From: Aotearoamyces nothofagi
Taxonomy: Eukaryota; Ascomycota; Leotiomycetes; Leotiales; Tympanidaceae
Direction of reading: 5' to 3'
DNA: 64,000 bases
Assembly (NCBI GenBank): GCA_015345905.1
Contig: JADDTR010000015.1
Location: 1 to 64,000 of the forward strand
Shown: positions 20,301 to 29,813 of the stretch, one piece after another
How the letters are laid out: each line of letters starts with the position of its first letter
Position numbering within the stretch: the first letter of the stretch is position 1
Program-made: the position numbers and the translations under genes
The notes under the pieces: model-generated
Told to the model about the DNA's origin: nothing
Database searches by the model: none
Seen by the model: the letters and a program-made list of their open reading frames with translations, nothing else

Positions 20301-21983
20301 TTCTTTCAGTTTCTGCTCTAGTTCCTTGATCTTCCGTCTCAGCGATTTATTGTCTCTTTGCATATTGGCAAGACCAGTCTTCATCTCAACATTTTCTGAT
20401 ATCATCTCTTTGACGCCTTCCTCTGAGAGCTTATCCAGCCTATCACTAAGAAACATAACTTTCAGTTTTAAGTCAAAATTCTCTTTAGACAAACGTTCAA
20501 TAGTGCTACTTTGTTCTTTCAAAGTCATATTCTTCCCATGCCTTCCCAAAGAAGGTGCAGAAATCCCCGATAATCTTCCAGGCGACGATATGTCGCCTTT
20601 ATTTCGATATTCTTTAGCTACTGATTCTGGAACGTGGACGTTTCGTACATGCCGGGCAATTACAGTGTCAGTCGGAGCTGTTAGCGGGTGGCTCGCAGCT
20701 CGAGGGGTACTTGGCTGCGAAGATTCTGCATCATTCCCATTGGTAGAATTTCGACCTCGATTACGCTCCTCCTCATCTAGAGTAGCCAAGGCCCTATCAA
20801 CAGGTCTGTCCTCTACAGAGTCCTCAAACCCAGATGCCATGCTACCCAAGCTGATGCTTCGTGCTAAGTTGTAGCTACTTGAATGAGACATGTTACTTGC
20901 TGGCACCGCACCGCCTGATTGTAAAGCATAATCTGCACCGAATGCCATCTCGTTTGGATCATCATGACCGTCAGGATTTGTTGCAAATGAAGATACAGAC
21001 GACCTTTGGCTGGCATTGCGGCTACGCAAATATTGAGGCCTCCTGCTTGAGGTGCGTCGCTGTAATAGGGCAGCACCTGGTGTACTGCCAGCATCTGCGG
21101 AAAGACGATTCAGGCTTCTATTCGAGCTTTGGCGTATGATCGTTGATCGTTCATCTGAAGAGTCGTCAGGAGGCGACAGTAAACGTTGGCCTTTCTTCAT
21201 TATTGTTTCCGGATCTTTCTCAGCAGCTGTGCCTTGATCTATGCTTGTGCTGTTCGCAGCTTCATTCCCTCCTCTGCTCGTCATCGATATTGCTCGAGAG
21301 ATTGTTCTGGCTGCAGCTGCGGCGGTCGGGGAAGACGACATAGTCTCCAATGATGAGGTGGTATTACCAACAGGGTCGGTAGTTGTCGAATCGTCTCCTG
21401 TAGGAGAGTGGTGTGAAGGGCCAGGCGTGAGGTATGCTGCTGGTGGAGTTGGAGGTGAAAAGGCGGAATCATCCCCGGCTTCAATCTGCTTTGTTGGTGT
21501 GCTAGACCCTTGATTACGAGCCGCAGCCAGCTCTGCTGCCTTGGCTGCGCCATCGAAGAGGTAGGTGTCGTCCACCCCAGGATTTGCAGCAATGCCGATA
21601 GGCGAAGGTGCAGGCAGAAAACTAGATTCCACATCCATCAAATGCCTTGTCATCGCCCTCTCATCTAGGGAGTCCAAATGCCCTTCGCTATGATCCCCAC
21701 CATCTTCGGTTCGTGCGTAGAGTAAGCTGCTGTCGCCGGGTAACGGTGGAAGGTTTGCTGCATCTAATGAAGCGATTCGCTTTGTTTCCGGCAGTTGTGC
21801 GTGTGCATTGTTCCAATTCGAATCGTCCATAAAGCTGGGTTTTGTAGGGGAGAGGTCATCCACATCGTCAATCCCAAAGCCACCAGGAACCTTTCTCGAG
21901 TCCTTGCGCGCGGTTTGAGGCCGTACAGGAGAGAGCGACTGCATCGCGGGGCGGTCGTCTGACTCCGGATCCATCGTCGTCAA
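17388..21983 (-). CDS. apsB: ApsB/Mto1-like microtubule-organising coiled-coil protein
   Basis: Recruits gamma-tubulin complexes to spindle pole bodies and septal microtubule-organising centres in filamentous fungi, affecting nuclear distribution. Two exons on the minus strand (18570-21983 and 17388-18518) give 1514 aa. The first 480 residues are Ser/Pro-rich and probably disordered. A centrosomin motif 1 (CM1) region follows at about 485-560, with TIERLSKENFDLKLKVMFL and SEENVEMK-like repeats. A long coiled coil runs to about 1300, then a Ser-rich linker and a short terminal coiled coil rich in Arg/Glu. The intron at 18519-18569 is exactly 51 nt and stop-free, so an unspliced message would encode a 17-residue hydrophobic insertion. 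I call it an intron because of its GTATGC/CACAG borders and because the insert breaks the heptads. The gene name is by family resemblance to Aspergillus ApsB. Confidence 0.88.
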   Translation of the reverse strand: MTTMDPESDDRPAMQSLSPVRPQTARKDSRKVPGGFGIDDVDDLSPTKPSFMDDSNWNNAHAQLPETKRIASLDAANLPPLPGDSSLLYARTEDGGDHSEGHLDSLDERAMTRHLMDVESSFLPAPSPIGIAANPGVDDTYLFDGAAKAAELAAARNQGSSTPTKQIEAGDDSAFSPPTPPAAYLTPGPSHHSPTGDDSTTTDPVGNTTSSLETMSSSPTAAAAARTISRAISMTSRGGNEAANSTSIDQGTAAEKDPETIMKKGQRLLSPPDDSSDERSTIIRQSSNRSLNRLSADAGSTPGAALLQRRTSSRRPQYLRSRNASQRSSVSSFATNPDGHDDPNEMAFGADYALQSGGAVPASNMSHSSSYNLARSISLGSMASGFEDSVEDRPVDRALATLDEEERNRGRNSTNGNDAESSQPSTPRAASHPLTAPTDTVIARHVRNVHVPESVAKEYRNKGDISSPGRLSGISAPSLGRHGKNMTLKEQSSTIERLSKENFDLKLKVMFLSDRLDKLSEEGVKEMISENVEMKTGLANMQRDNKSLRRKIKELEQKLKEEEGRPTTAKSGASSEFTNPKFDEEGVQEMEEELFYLRERVEEYVTEIEKMRNESLVREAEKRKLAELVRTMGEKRGENFEAREEMDVWKDLLEQETARREESDEENRKLRDEIFRLKTETTIPGGIPGLNHTTNIYNITKKPQASPSRPRSGHSDRVDDRTGTFSAASTLADELRKESEQLRHENAELRREVGAQTSMLTSRNREKERLYQEIEDLKLGHRRGGGSATSDSIFERSASRAHERSQSRNSATTKQAGLAEAERDDYENKNAELRDNINSLKLQNQDLQRELDLCMQDFEQAVVDKQEAEINAAELQAELETVESEIQTMQADRDEALRGQQEAEIEFESLRKEAQEEIDALESEAEQKDEDIQRFQAELADGTENFNALQVEMRALSEALVRLEDDHDVKSRRIQELEQETEDANRELEEMEKGLMEANGKMNRLTVQQESSQGEIAFLREEQDGDKIKIGDLESALKNAESSIRDERERVKELEQRLVNERQQREFVAGKEKQEVQKFINDLNREASGAKDEARRLRKSLTSREVEATEWKERLMELENNLREALGDLNGTRSSLLKVCHLYLSCLLYILILSQSIQKLQRELENTMRELDITRASVAEKDRLIQQRDSLLESHGMETRRLGEMLDKERQLHRNTKHQHDTFLKTHQHTTRTVSQQESRVVELELARQQDRKKISALENSFKDQMTERNNLLLALWNRLSALCGTDWAHDNSLINGRALPSLEAVSTMLPGFSKNLLFAVKTIETLVGSFKSQISKVETSLWKEYQTLENTLDLRTRKLDRLETVVKSGVAGGSFDSKAEISKLRETNRQLKAEVATLRSVKFPSGRATSPAEAPSPSPSVPTGPRNKSTERASTFTQHHSSAIETLEHTSSSSSSFKPGSVHGGTNDEAGEQRWIFRLRELEKRLKAEREARLLDRSGARKRLEEGEKKNRELQAELERNKLREETALH

Positions 21984-23438
21984 CTCGTCGCATACGGATT
22001 TGTGACGTTCCCGTGTACCATCCGGGTGGCCTTCAAGGAGACCTGTTTCTATGCAGGGGAGGAAACGCGCTCGGTCCTCAAGAGACGAAGCTGTTGTTTC
22101 CTTGGGAACGAGTGATGGTACACGGCGAGAAAAAACCCTAAATGACTCCAGGATGGTCTAAAGACAACGGCAGCATATTTTTAAGTGTGGAAGACGTTAG
22201 AGGGCAGCCGTAAGGCGCTTGGCATGCAATTTCAACGTTAAGTCTTCGATACCTGCTCACTGTTTTGGTGAATCGCGCGACAAGGATATTATCGTTAGCG
22301 GCCAGTTGTGGACAGGACAACCGTCGCAAGGCAGAAGCAGGCACCAAGGCATCAACATATCGGGGCACAAGGCTGAGAGCGATACAGCTCCTGGCGACAG
22401 CTTCCAGTTCCATCGCAACCTTTGATCTTACAAAATTGTAAATATTAGGTAGAAACCCCTTTTAACTACTAAGCACAGCTTGAAACTTGATTGCAACCTC
22501 TGACTATGTAAAGCAGAGAAATAATAGAATCTAAGCTAGAACCATCTGTCAGTGCCTGACGACAGCCACTGTCGAAAGCCTGCTATCAGTTTACAGAGCG
22601 AGATTTTCTTCAAGTTGATTATTTTCAATAGAAGCATATACTCACAGAAAAGTCTGCAAGGACGGGATTGAAGTTGTTGAGCTGAAAGCTCCTTTAACTT
22701 TGAAAACAATTTCTCTTTTAATGCCAACCTCCGGTAGGGATGATTGACATTTTTGATAGAAGCCTGAATTAGAAATTTGAAGTTTGAACTGCTTGCTACG
22801 TTTGAGTTGGAGATGCCTGTCTGTATTACTAGCAAGAGCTCTACCTCTCGAGAGCTTGCCATGCTATCGGAAGCCATTCCAAAGCTATTATCAGGTGACG
22901 AAGTGTCTCGGGGTGGTTCTTTTACCGGGGAAGCACTGTATGTGGGTGGGTAGGTTGCATAAATAAGCACGTGCCATCGACGCTCCAGATCACGACAACG
23001 CAACTCGCGATGGGCACAGCCAGAAAGAACAGCTGTTCGTCGCGCGCGCCCAATCACCGTCATTCCTGCACCGAACCGACCTGCTAGAACGAGATCTCAC
23101 CGTTGCAGCCCCTGCCTATTCGAGGGTTGAGTCCCGCTCATCCTTGCCTGTCCCCCCCAGCCAAGCTTGGTCGTCGGTGGCAGATGACGTAGCCGCCTCG
23201 CCGTGGTGGATGCGTACCCGAGGGCCTCGCAACCGACCAAGCTGGGGTGAGGGAAGGCCAGGTAGAGGGAACTTGCGTGCTGTGGGCTTGGCTCGCGTAT
23301 GGAGGGGTTGCGAAAGGGATATATATATTCCTGCAGATGGCCTCGTAGACTCTTCTTCTTCTTCTTCTTCTTCAAACATCAGAACCTCAACATCACCTTA
23401 AAATAGTCAACTCGAAATCGCCTGAATCAACCACCAGA
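21984..23438. other. Upstream region, no supported gene
   Basis: Contains the ApsB-like promoter and, further right, that of the small plus-strand gene. A 175-codon minus-strand frame (22536-23063) has no recognisable feature and I do not call it. A TTC/CTT run at 23351-23372, followed by a TATA-like stretch and short CA-rich leader, is consistent with the core promoter of the gene at 23439. Confidence 0.4.
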
Positions 23439-23829
23439 ATGTCAGACAACAACCAGAACCAAGGCATCGGCAACCAGGGCAACCAGGACCAAGGCCAGAC
23501 CCAGAACACGGGCGCCACTGGCAGCACTGGCAATGCCAACACCGGCAGCGAGGACTACGGTGACAAGGGTAAGTCTGCATCTTTTCGTGGCCATGATGGG
23601 CTGGGACAGCTTCACTAACCACCGTCCCTCGTCCAGCCTTTGACTTTGTCTCGAAGAAGTCCGGCCACACCGTCGATCGTAACACTAGTGAGAAAATCAC
23701 TGATGGTGCTCGTGGTCTCTTCGAGAAGGTGACTGGGTGAGTGCATCCCCAACATTTTCTCTTCCTTGATGGCTGTGCTAACAGATGGCGTGGTATAGAA
23801 AGCAGGTTGACTCTAAGTACTCCAACTAA
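23439..23829 (+). CDS. Small hydrophilic Gly/Asn/Gln-rich protein
   Basis: Exons 23439-23568, 23637-23736 and 23799-23829 give 86 aa. The first 40 residues are almost entirely Asn, Gln, Gly, Thr and Asp (GNQGNQDQGQTQNTGATG). The second half is amphipathic and charged (DFVSKKSGHTVDRNTSEKI, then TDGARGLFEKVTG) and ends in KYSN. No transmembrane or signal segment is present. The layout recalls small fungal stress- or starvation-induced proteins of the Hsp12/LEA-like type, but I do not recognise a named family. All three junctions have clean GTAAGT/GTGAGT donors, and the upstream CT-rich leader looks like that of a strongly expressed gene. Confidence 0.8.
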
Positions 23830-24157
23830 ATCTGGTCTGAACGGGGGAAAGTGATGCAACGAGACATAATACCTGGAAGGGGCAGTTGGGACAGCTAGTT
23901 GCAAGGCGAAAGTTTCATGAATGAAACGATAAACTTTGCTTTGCTCAATGATATGGTGATCGAGGTGTCTGGGTTCATATGAATTAATTGCATACTGTCT
24001 TGGCCAATAAACCCCCCCAAATGCCTGCAATTAAAATACCTCCCAGCCTTACACATATACGGCTATGATATCTAACGCCTAAATTCTACCCTAGCCAACC
24101 ATGGCCGCTATGCATATGTCCTAAATACAATGAAACCATCGTTATATCGTCTCACAA
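23830..24157. other. Short convergent 3' flank
   Basis: The 3' ends of the small hydrophilic protein gene (+) and the four-TM gene (-) meet here. No other structure seen. Confidence 0.5.
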
Positions 24158-24868
24158 TCAATCATCCCTATAAACCTGATATGACATGACCATCATCCAT
24201 AGCAGGAACACTGTCCCTATCAATTCGAACGCAAATGCTGCTTTCCAGCTTTGGCCTATCCATCCAGTTAGTAGTCGCTCATTTGACGGTCGTCTGGGGT
24301 CAAACTCACATATGCTATTCTGTTCCAACCACGCCAATGTTTCAATGCTTTCTCCCTTGTACACCTGCCCAGAGACGTAGACCTGGCAGTTGCCGTTCAC
24401 ATCTCCTGTAGGGCCCCACAGCTCAATACTCGTGACAATCAAGCCAACGAGGAAGAGCACAAAGAGGATAAAGGATCCAAGGATGACGACGCCCGGGAGG
24501 AGAGATCGATTCGAGATCAGGTAGAGCATCACCAAGATGAATATAACCCCCAGAGCCCCGACGGTTATCCAGTACGGGAATTGCCTATCCAGGAGACGTT
24601 GCCGTTAGTGGTGGGTTCGGCTTTTCGCGATCGTGATAGTGCTGCGGGGAAAGGAATGGAGGGGCAGATAGGAGATAGAAGGTACGAACCATGGGATCCC
24701 AAGTTCAAGCTGCTGCTGAACAGTGACAAAGTATGCAAATATGCCGAGAATTGTAGATGATGCCACGAGCATTATCAGCAGCCAGAAGTTCAATTGTACG
24801 GCTGGCCAGCGGTATTTCCTCGTGTGCACCACTCGGATCTCCGTCATTGTGCTCTCTGTCGACGCCAT
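24158..24868 (-). CDS. Four-TM membrane protein, function unknown
   Basis: Two exons on the minus strand (24690-24868 and 24158-24584) give 201 aa. Hydrophobic helices lie at about residues 26-48, 64-83, 90-115 and 175-196. A short cytosolic-type N-terminus is rich in Thr/Arg. Between helices 3 and 4 is a loop of about 55 residues with two Cys (NGNCQVYVSG and NSICEFDPRR), which could form a disulphide on the outer face. The intron uses the unusual donor GTTCGT; it restores Trp and keeps the frame. I do not recognise the family. The topology (four helices, Cys-bearing second loop) is tetraspan-like in outline only. Arginase lies upstream on the same strand. Confidence 0.75.
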
Positions 24869-25727
24869 GCCGGCTATTCAATTCGGGTTTGCAATATCCG
24901 AGTCGCTGAGCAGTGGTATTGCGTGCGATATGACGTGGTTTCGTTTGCACGGGTCCTTTCGATCTCGAATGGAGAGCTGGAGTTCGCGGGGAGGCTTGTA
25001 TTTCGACTGCGATGCAATAGCCGGCAGCGAGCTCGAGCGGCCTGCTTTTATCGACGCAAACCTTGGGAAGCTCGTCTTTTCTATCGGACCAGGCGGGCGA
25101 GCCGATGCGCGCGTCTGCCGAGCTGTCTATTGCTTCGTGGCCTCGAAGGCTTCTTATTGACTTGTGCACAATGATTCCTCGAATCCGATCCGTCCACGTT
25201 CTCGAGTCGTTGCAGGCGGTTACGGCAGTCGCGGCGGTCTATCGCAGTGCTTTAGCGAGGCTGTCAATCACTCCTGTGCGGTGGGGAAGCGCAGCACAAT
25301 AATGCGGATATGCGATTGTTGAAGCAGATGTCGATATCTAGAAACTCTTCAAAGCGTGAACGGCAGGAATGCCAGAGACAGTGCACCTGGGGGTGTGATC
25401 ATGATTCGGCGCAGCAAGTGAGTCCGGCGCAGCTTTTTCTTGGTGGCTGGGTCTGAACACCCCTGTAATTGAATGGCAGGACGCGAGAAATAAGGTACTC
25501 TGACGCAAACTCGCAGCAAGAACATGCGGGTTGTCAGGATACCTCGGAGTTCTATATTAGAGATTTATTTTCGGTTTCGGTTCTTATTTAAAGCTCTATC
25601 GTGAATCTCGATGATACATTTCATGAATTGTGCAAAGTTCCCGCCCTTTCCCGATATCCATGCTCCCGACCTGGTTTCTAAATGTATTGCCAGCATCACG
25701 CCAATACTATAGCCACCCCATCCACCA
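24869..25727. other. Intergenic, no gene seen
   Basis: This holds the promoter of the four-TM gene and the 3' flank of arginase. Overlapping open frames on both strands have no family features. Confidence 0.45.
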
Positions 25728-26826
25728 TTACAGTAAAGACTCACCCAGAGCGCATCGAACCAGCGAGCATCCGGCTCTGATGGTCTCATGCGCCCCAATA
25801 TCGTTGATTCCGGGTTCCAGTGTGGGGTTAACCTCAACAAGATCCATTGCGATCAATGACCCAGTCTCATGCACACATTCTGCGATATAATCGCCTTCTC
25901 TCAATGTTAGTCCACCTCGGACTGGCGTACCTGTGCTAGGCGCCCACAACGGATCTAGTGCATCAACATCAAAGGACAAATGGATAGGCGTGTCGTTGCC
26001 AATGTGTCCTAATGCCATCTCCATAACCTTTCCGATACCGTGTCTGTGGTACATATTAGTCTCCGGTGTGGTTCCACTGCATGAGGATCACCTTACTTGT
26101 CAATGTCATGCATGCTGAATGCTTTAATCCCGTTCTCCCTCAAGATTTGCTTCTCTCCACGGTCCACATCCCTGAGCCCGATATACACCAACTTCTTGAC
26201 ACTGACCGTCATGTCATCTTCGATCCAGCCAAAGACATCCTCTCTCTTCTCCGTCGCAAGACGAGTAAGGAAGGCAACTGGCATGCCATGGATATTTCCA
26301 GATCCTGACGTCTCTGGTGTGTTTATGTCCGCATGGGCATCTACCCAGATGAGTGCCATCTCTCTGCCAAGGCGCTCTCGGATTGCTTTCGCAGTGCCGG
26401 CAACGGTACCAATAGCAATAGAGTGATCGCCTCCAAGGGTGAGGACACATCGGCCTTCCTTTGCGTGGTCGTAGACCTGCTCAGCGATCTTCTTTGTGAC
26501 TGCGCTGACCGCCAGAGGCTTCTTCATGTTGCGGTAGTCAGGGTCGTGCGCAGGCATCAGCTCCTTGTAGGAGTGAACAGTGTCGTCGTGGTGGAGGGAA
26601 TATCCCAGCTCCTCGTGGAGTTGGGTGAGAAGGCCATTTGCGATCAGAGCAGACGGTGCGGCGTCAACTCCTGGCTTGCACTGCGGGAATATTAGAATGA
26701 TGAGGGGAATATTTCGAGAATCGGGACACATGTGCGCACCTGACCGCCCGAAAAGCCAACAGCAACTACGCCGAGCTCGGCGCCCTTTGTGAGGAACTTT
26801 GGTTGGATCATTGAAGTGGTTGTCAT
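25728..26826 (-). CDS. car1: Arginase
   Basis: Hydrolyses L-arginine to ornithine and urea with a binuclear manganese centre, the first step of arginine use as a nitrogen source. Exons on the minus strand are 26740-26826, 26097-26680 and 25728-26043, giving 328 aa, the usual length. The manganese-ligand motifs are intact: [18 protein letters not shown] and SFDVDALDP. The substrate-side EVNPTLE segment and the conserved ending [12 protein letters not shown] are also present. The start is the ATG giving a 29-codon first exon; an in-frame ATG 16 codons upstream would add residues with no counterpart in the family. In fungi arginase is typically arginine-induced and under nitrogen control, but I did not identify a specific operator here. 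Confidence 0.95.
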
Positions 26827-27597
26827 CTTGAATAGGTGCTCGAGGGAGTATTTATGTAGAATATGGGTATCCACTGTTTGGGTGCGATTACGTTTTGAAG
26901 AACAAGAGGTTGTGCGGGAATTACGTCTTTAATATTAAATAAAATGGCGGAGGAACCCAAAAACACGTACTAGTCCTCTAAGTGCAGGTGGCTCCTTTTA
27001 TCAGGGTTTTTACGTAGCCATAGTCGAAATCCGTTTGATACTGCCATTAGAGGTTGAATTATTATTCTCATCCGCGAGCCTCGTCTCCAACTGCGCTTAG
27101 GGGACATATCGTAGCGGGGCATCAGATAGATAGTGGATCACGTTGCTGATTGGGCATCAAGACCCCCGGGCTATCGGTTAAAAGACGGTGACTGGTTGGG
27201 AATAATGCCGATGCATCACGTGCAGTTCCTGTGGAAACCAACACGGATAACTCTTTGACAAGAGGCCAACGACGGCTGATGGAGGCTCTAATTAGGTATC
27301 TACTTATTCTAGGATTATCTACAAGATAAAGGAGCTTTATAAAGCGGCAGTGGAACATCAGAATATCATCGTGATGTTACTTCGAGCCAGCCCTAAGCCT
27401 CGACCAGCAGCTACCAAAAAAAAGCAAAGAAACCTCCAAAAGCCTTGTATATTGCAATATCAAGCAAGGAATGGAGAAATAATAATAGCACAAAGCAGCA
27501 AAAAATCGAAACTGCTTGCTGGCGCAAGAATCAACCGAAACCAGACGAACTGAGTTTCCAAGCCTACTAACCTCCTGTACCACTTAGGCAGGTTAAT

Positions 27598-27654
27598 TAA
27601 TCACACAGTTGTCGGATGCGAACCGAGGGACTCATCCAACTGAGCCAGCACCCC
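27598..27654 (-). pseudogene. tRNA-like relic (shortened tRNA or SINE head)
   Basis: Read on the minus strand it begins GGGGTGCTGGCTCAGTTGG, which holds an A-box (27636-27647), then a B-box GGTTCGCATCC (27614-27624). Only 11 bases separate the boxes, too few for an anticodon arm. It is therefore either a tRNA that lost its middle or the head of a tRNA-derived SINE. Confidence 0.4.
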
Positions 27655-28078
27655 TGATAGGGCTTTGTTGAATGTGAAATCACTTATTATGGGCTATGTA
27701 CCTTGGTTGTTGTTGTATTCACTCAAAGTTAGGTGGACGCGTCTATCTCGCTTGTAGGCGCGAGTCATCCACCCTCCTCTTCCGTGTCTCCCTAGTCGAC
27801 CTTTACAGAGGAGCCATCGCCTGCAGCTTAAGGTTTCGGTATTGCATCTAGTATATATATGTATAAGTTTAATTGGGTGTTCATCGAGCAGTCAAGCACA
27901 TCAAATTGCTAAAATCTAGATCCCAAAGTAACTTTACGTATAATGCCGACTAGTTATGAATATTAAACTGCAGCACAGCACTTATCTTGTGATAGTAAAT
28001 TATAAGATACTGTAGTTAATGTATGTAATATTTTCCCATCACTGTAAACCCACATTCTATACGAGTGACCCGTCTAGA

Positions 28079-28164
28079 CTCAGTGGTATAGTGGCTAGAA
28101 CGCCAGTGAATGAAAACTACTGACCATTAACCAAACCATTCAATAGATCTGACCTCAAATCGCC
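28079..28164 (+). pseudogene. tRNA-like relic with A-box
   Basis: CAGTGGTATAGTGGCTAGAA carries a good A-box (TGGTATAGTGG at 28084-28094). A poor B-box (GACCTCAAATCGCC) starts at 28151. I cannot pair an acceptor stem, so it is not called as a functional tRNA. Confidence 0.3.
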
Positions 28165-29608
28165 ACTGCAATGACTGGATTTCACGAAGCTCCTATACTA
28201 TAAAACCCTCCCGAATGGGCTCTTCCTCCTCCTTTCTTTTCCAACTACAATACCATCTTTCATAATTCTCAGCACTACAGTACTCTTCAAGCACCTCGAA
28301 ATCAAACTCCAAGGAAGCAGACATAAACGTTATCAGAATGGTAGGAAGTTCAAGCAGCCACCCTCCCATCGACTTGCTTAAGCCTTGGCCATATGGAGAA
28401 GGCGGCCCACCTCCAGATCGACCACCCACCAGACCGCGGCCATCTGGACCAACTCCAGTCTAGAGCCGAAGTTCACTAGTACAGTACAAGTGAAGTTCAG
28501 ACGCGGAACTCGAACAGGTATGGGAAGTCTCTGTGATATGGTGTGGTAGGGCATAGATTTAGCCATGGGGGCTGAGATACCATAGCTAGAAGCCTGACTT
28601 TATAGTAATTCGATGCTTTAAACCTCAGTCATCTTCCCTTAATGATTGATATATGAGAAAAACTGGCCGTTTGGCACTGGGAATGTTGGCAATGGGATGA
28701 TTGCTTGACTTTTTCAAGACCAGCTCAGGGAAGTGATTATTAAAAGGAGTCGGACTTGCCATAAGCTTTGCCACAAGCTTTCCAATCCATGAAACTTCAC
28801 GATTCGAATCCTATGGCGGAGTTCGACTTGCTGGTATGGCGACAGAGAAAACCGGCGTTCCGATATCGACGCACAGAGCCCCACCGCGCGCATGGTTCCC
28901 GGTGATTAATTGCCCGAGACCGCAGGTCTGGAATTTGTTATCTTATCTGCATCCTGCCGACCGACGTACCACCAGGGTCAGCCGAGCCCGACATTGCGAG
29001 ATTATTTATTGCTTTGTAGGGCCTCGTCGTGCCGACTTCTCCGCGCGAGGTTAGCTGCACCTTTCGCGGCACTTCGGTCGCAGTGTTAGTTATGATATTA
29101 TGCTTACTTAAGCAACGGGCCGTAAATAGCCGTTGTGCCCAAGATGTTACTAACAACTAGTTGTCAGGAGGGTATATTGAGTCGGCATCATGTTTTCTTG
29201 AGGTAGCGACGTGTCTTTGGTGCTTTGTTGGCTGTTATTGATGTTGCACTTCTGTTCTACGGATCGGAGGTTGGAGGGCGATCAAGCCTATATCCAGCAA
29301 CTGCGTTGAGCTGTATTGTGGCAGCTGTTTCTGAGTCTTGGCAAAATAGGCTGTCGGCTGTGCATGATTGCAGGAGCCTTTCAGCAGATATTGTATGTAT
29401 TGCTGGCCTAAACTCTATATTTCCATCATTTGTGACGCTGAAGAATACATCACCGGACAGGTATATATCAACAACTATATTAATCTGTTCAGGAATGCAG
29501 ATTTCTAGGACATATGCAATCGGGAGGCCGGTTGCAGTTTGAGGTCTGTGCTTAAGCTTAGCTGCTGTGGTGTCATTGATAGTGCGGACCTGCCTATGAT
29601 GAGACCAG

Positions 29609-29647
29609 CTACCTACCTACCTACCTACCTACCTACCTACCTACCTA
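29609..29647. repeat. (CTAC)n microsatellite
   Basis: About ten uninterrupted CTAC/ACCT units, some 170 bp upstream of the amidohydrolase start codon. It probably lies in the promoter or 5' leader. Confidence 0.85.
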
Positions 29648-29813
29648 GGTATAGGTATATCAGATCTAGCCTGACGGGTAGTACCTTGTGCTCACGCGGC
29701 TATCAGCCTTTGATCTTCTGTATATTATCGCCCTTCATTGCTGCTTCCCTTCTGAAAATACACAGCTGCAGAACAGTCGGTTTAGCGAGCGCTGTCGAGC
29801 CAAAGCTATCACG

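Larger units (their letters stand above)
26827..29813. other. 3-kb gene-poor stretch
   Basis: No protein gene can be supported. The stretch contains two tRNA-like relics (27598-27654 and 28079-28164), an imperfect inverted repeat around 27732-27775, and a (CTAC)n run at 29609-29647. It also holds several short open frames without family features (for example 28193-28429 on minus and 29225-29542 on plus). The last part must contain the promoter of the amidohydrolase gene. Confidence 0.4.

Noticed and set aside
22536-23063. 175-codon minus-strand frame upstream of the ApsB-like gene
   Set aside because: No domain or splice logic, and it overlaps the promoter region. Not strong enough to call.
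27732-27775. Imperfect inverted repeat (GTGGACGCG ... CGCGAGTCATCCAC)
   Set aside because: The arms are short and mismatched, with no flanking duplication or nearby gene end to make it a terminator or element.
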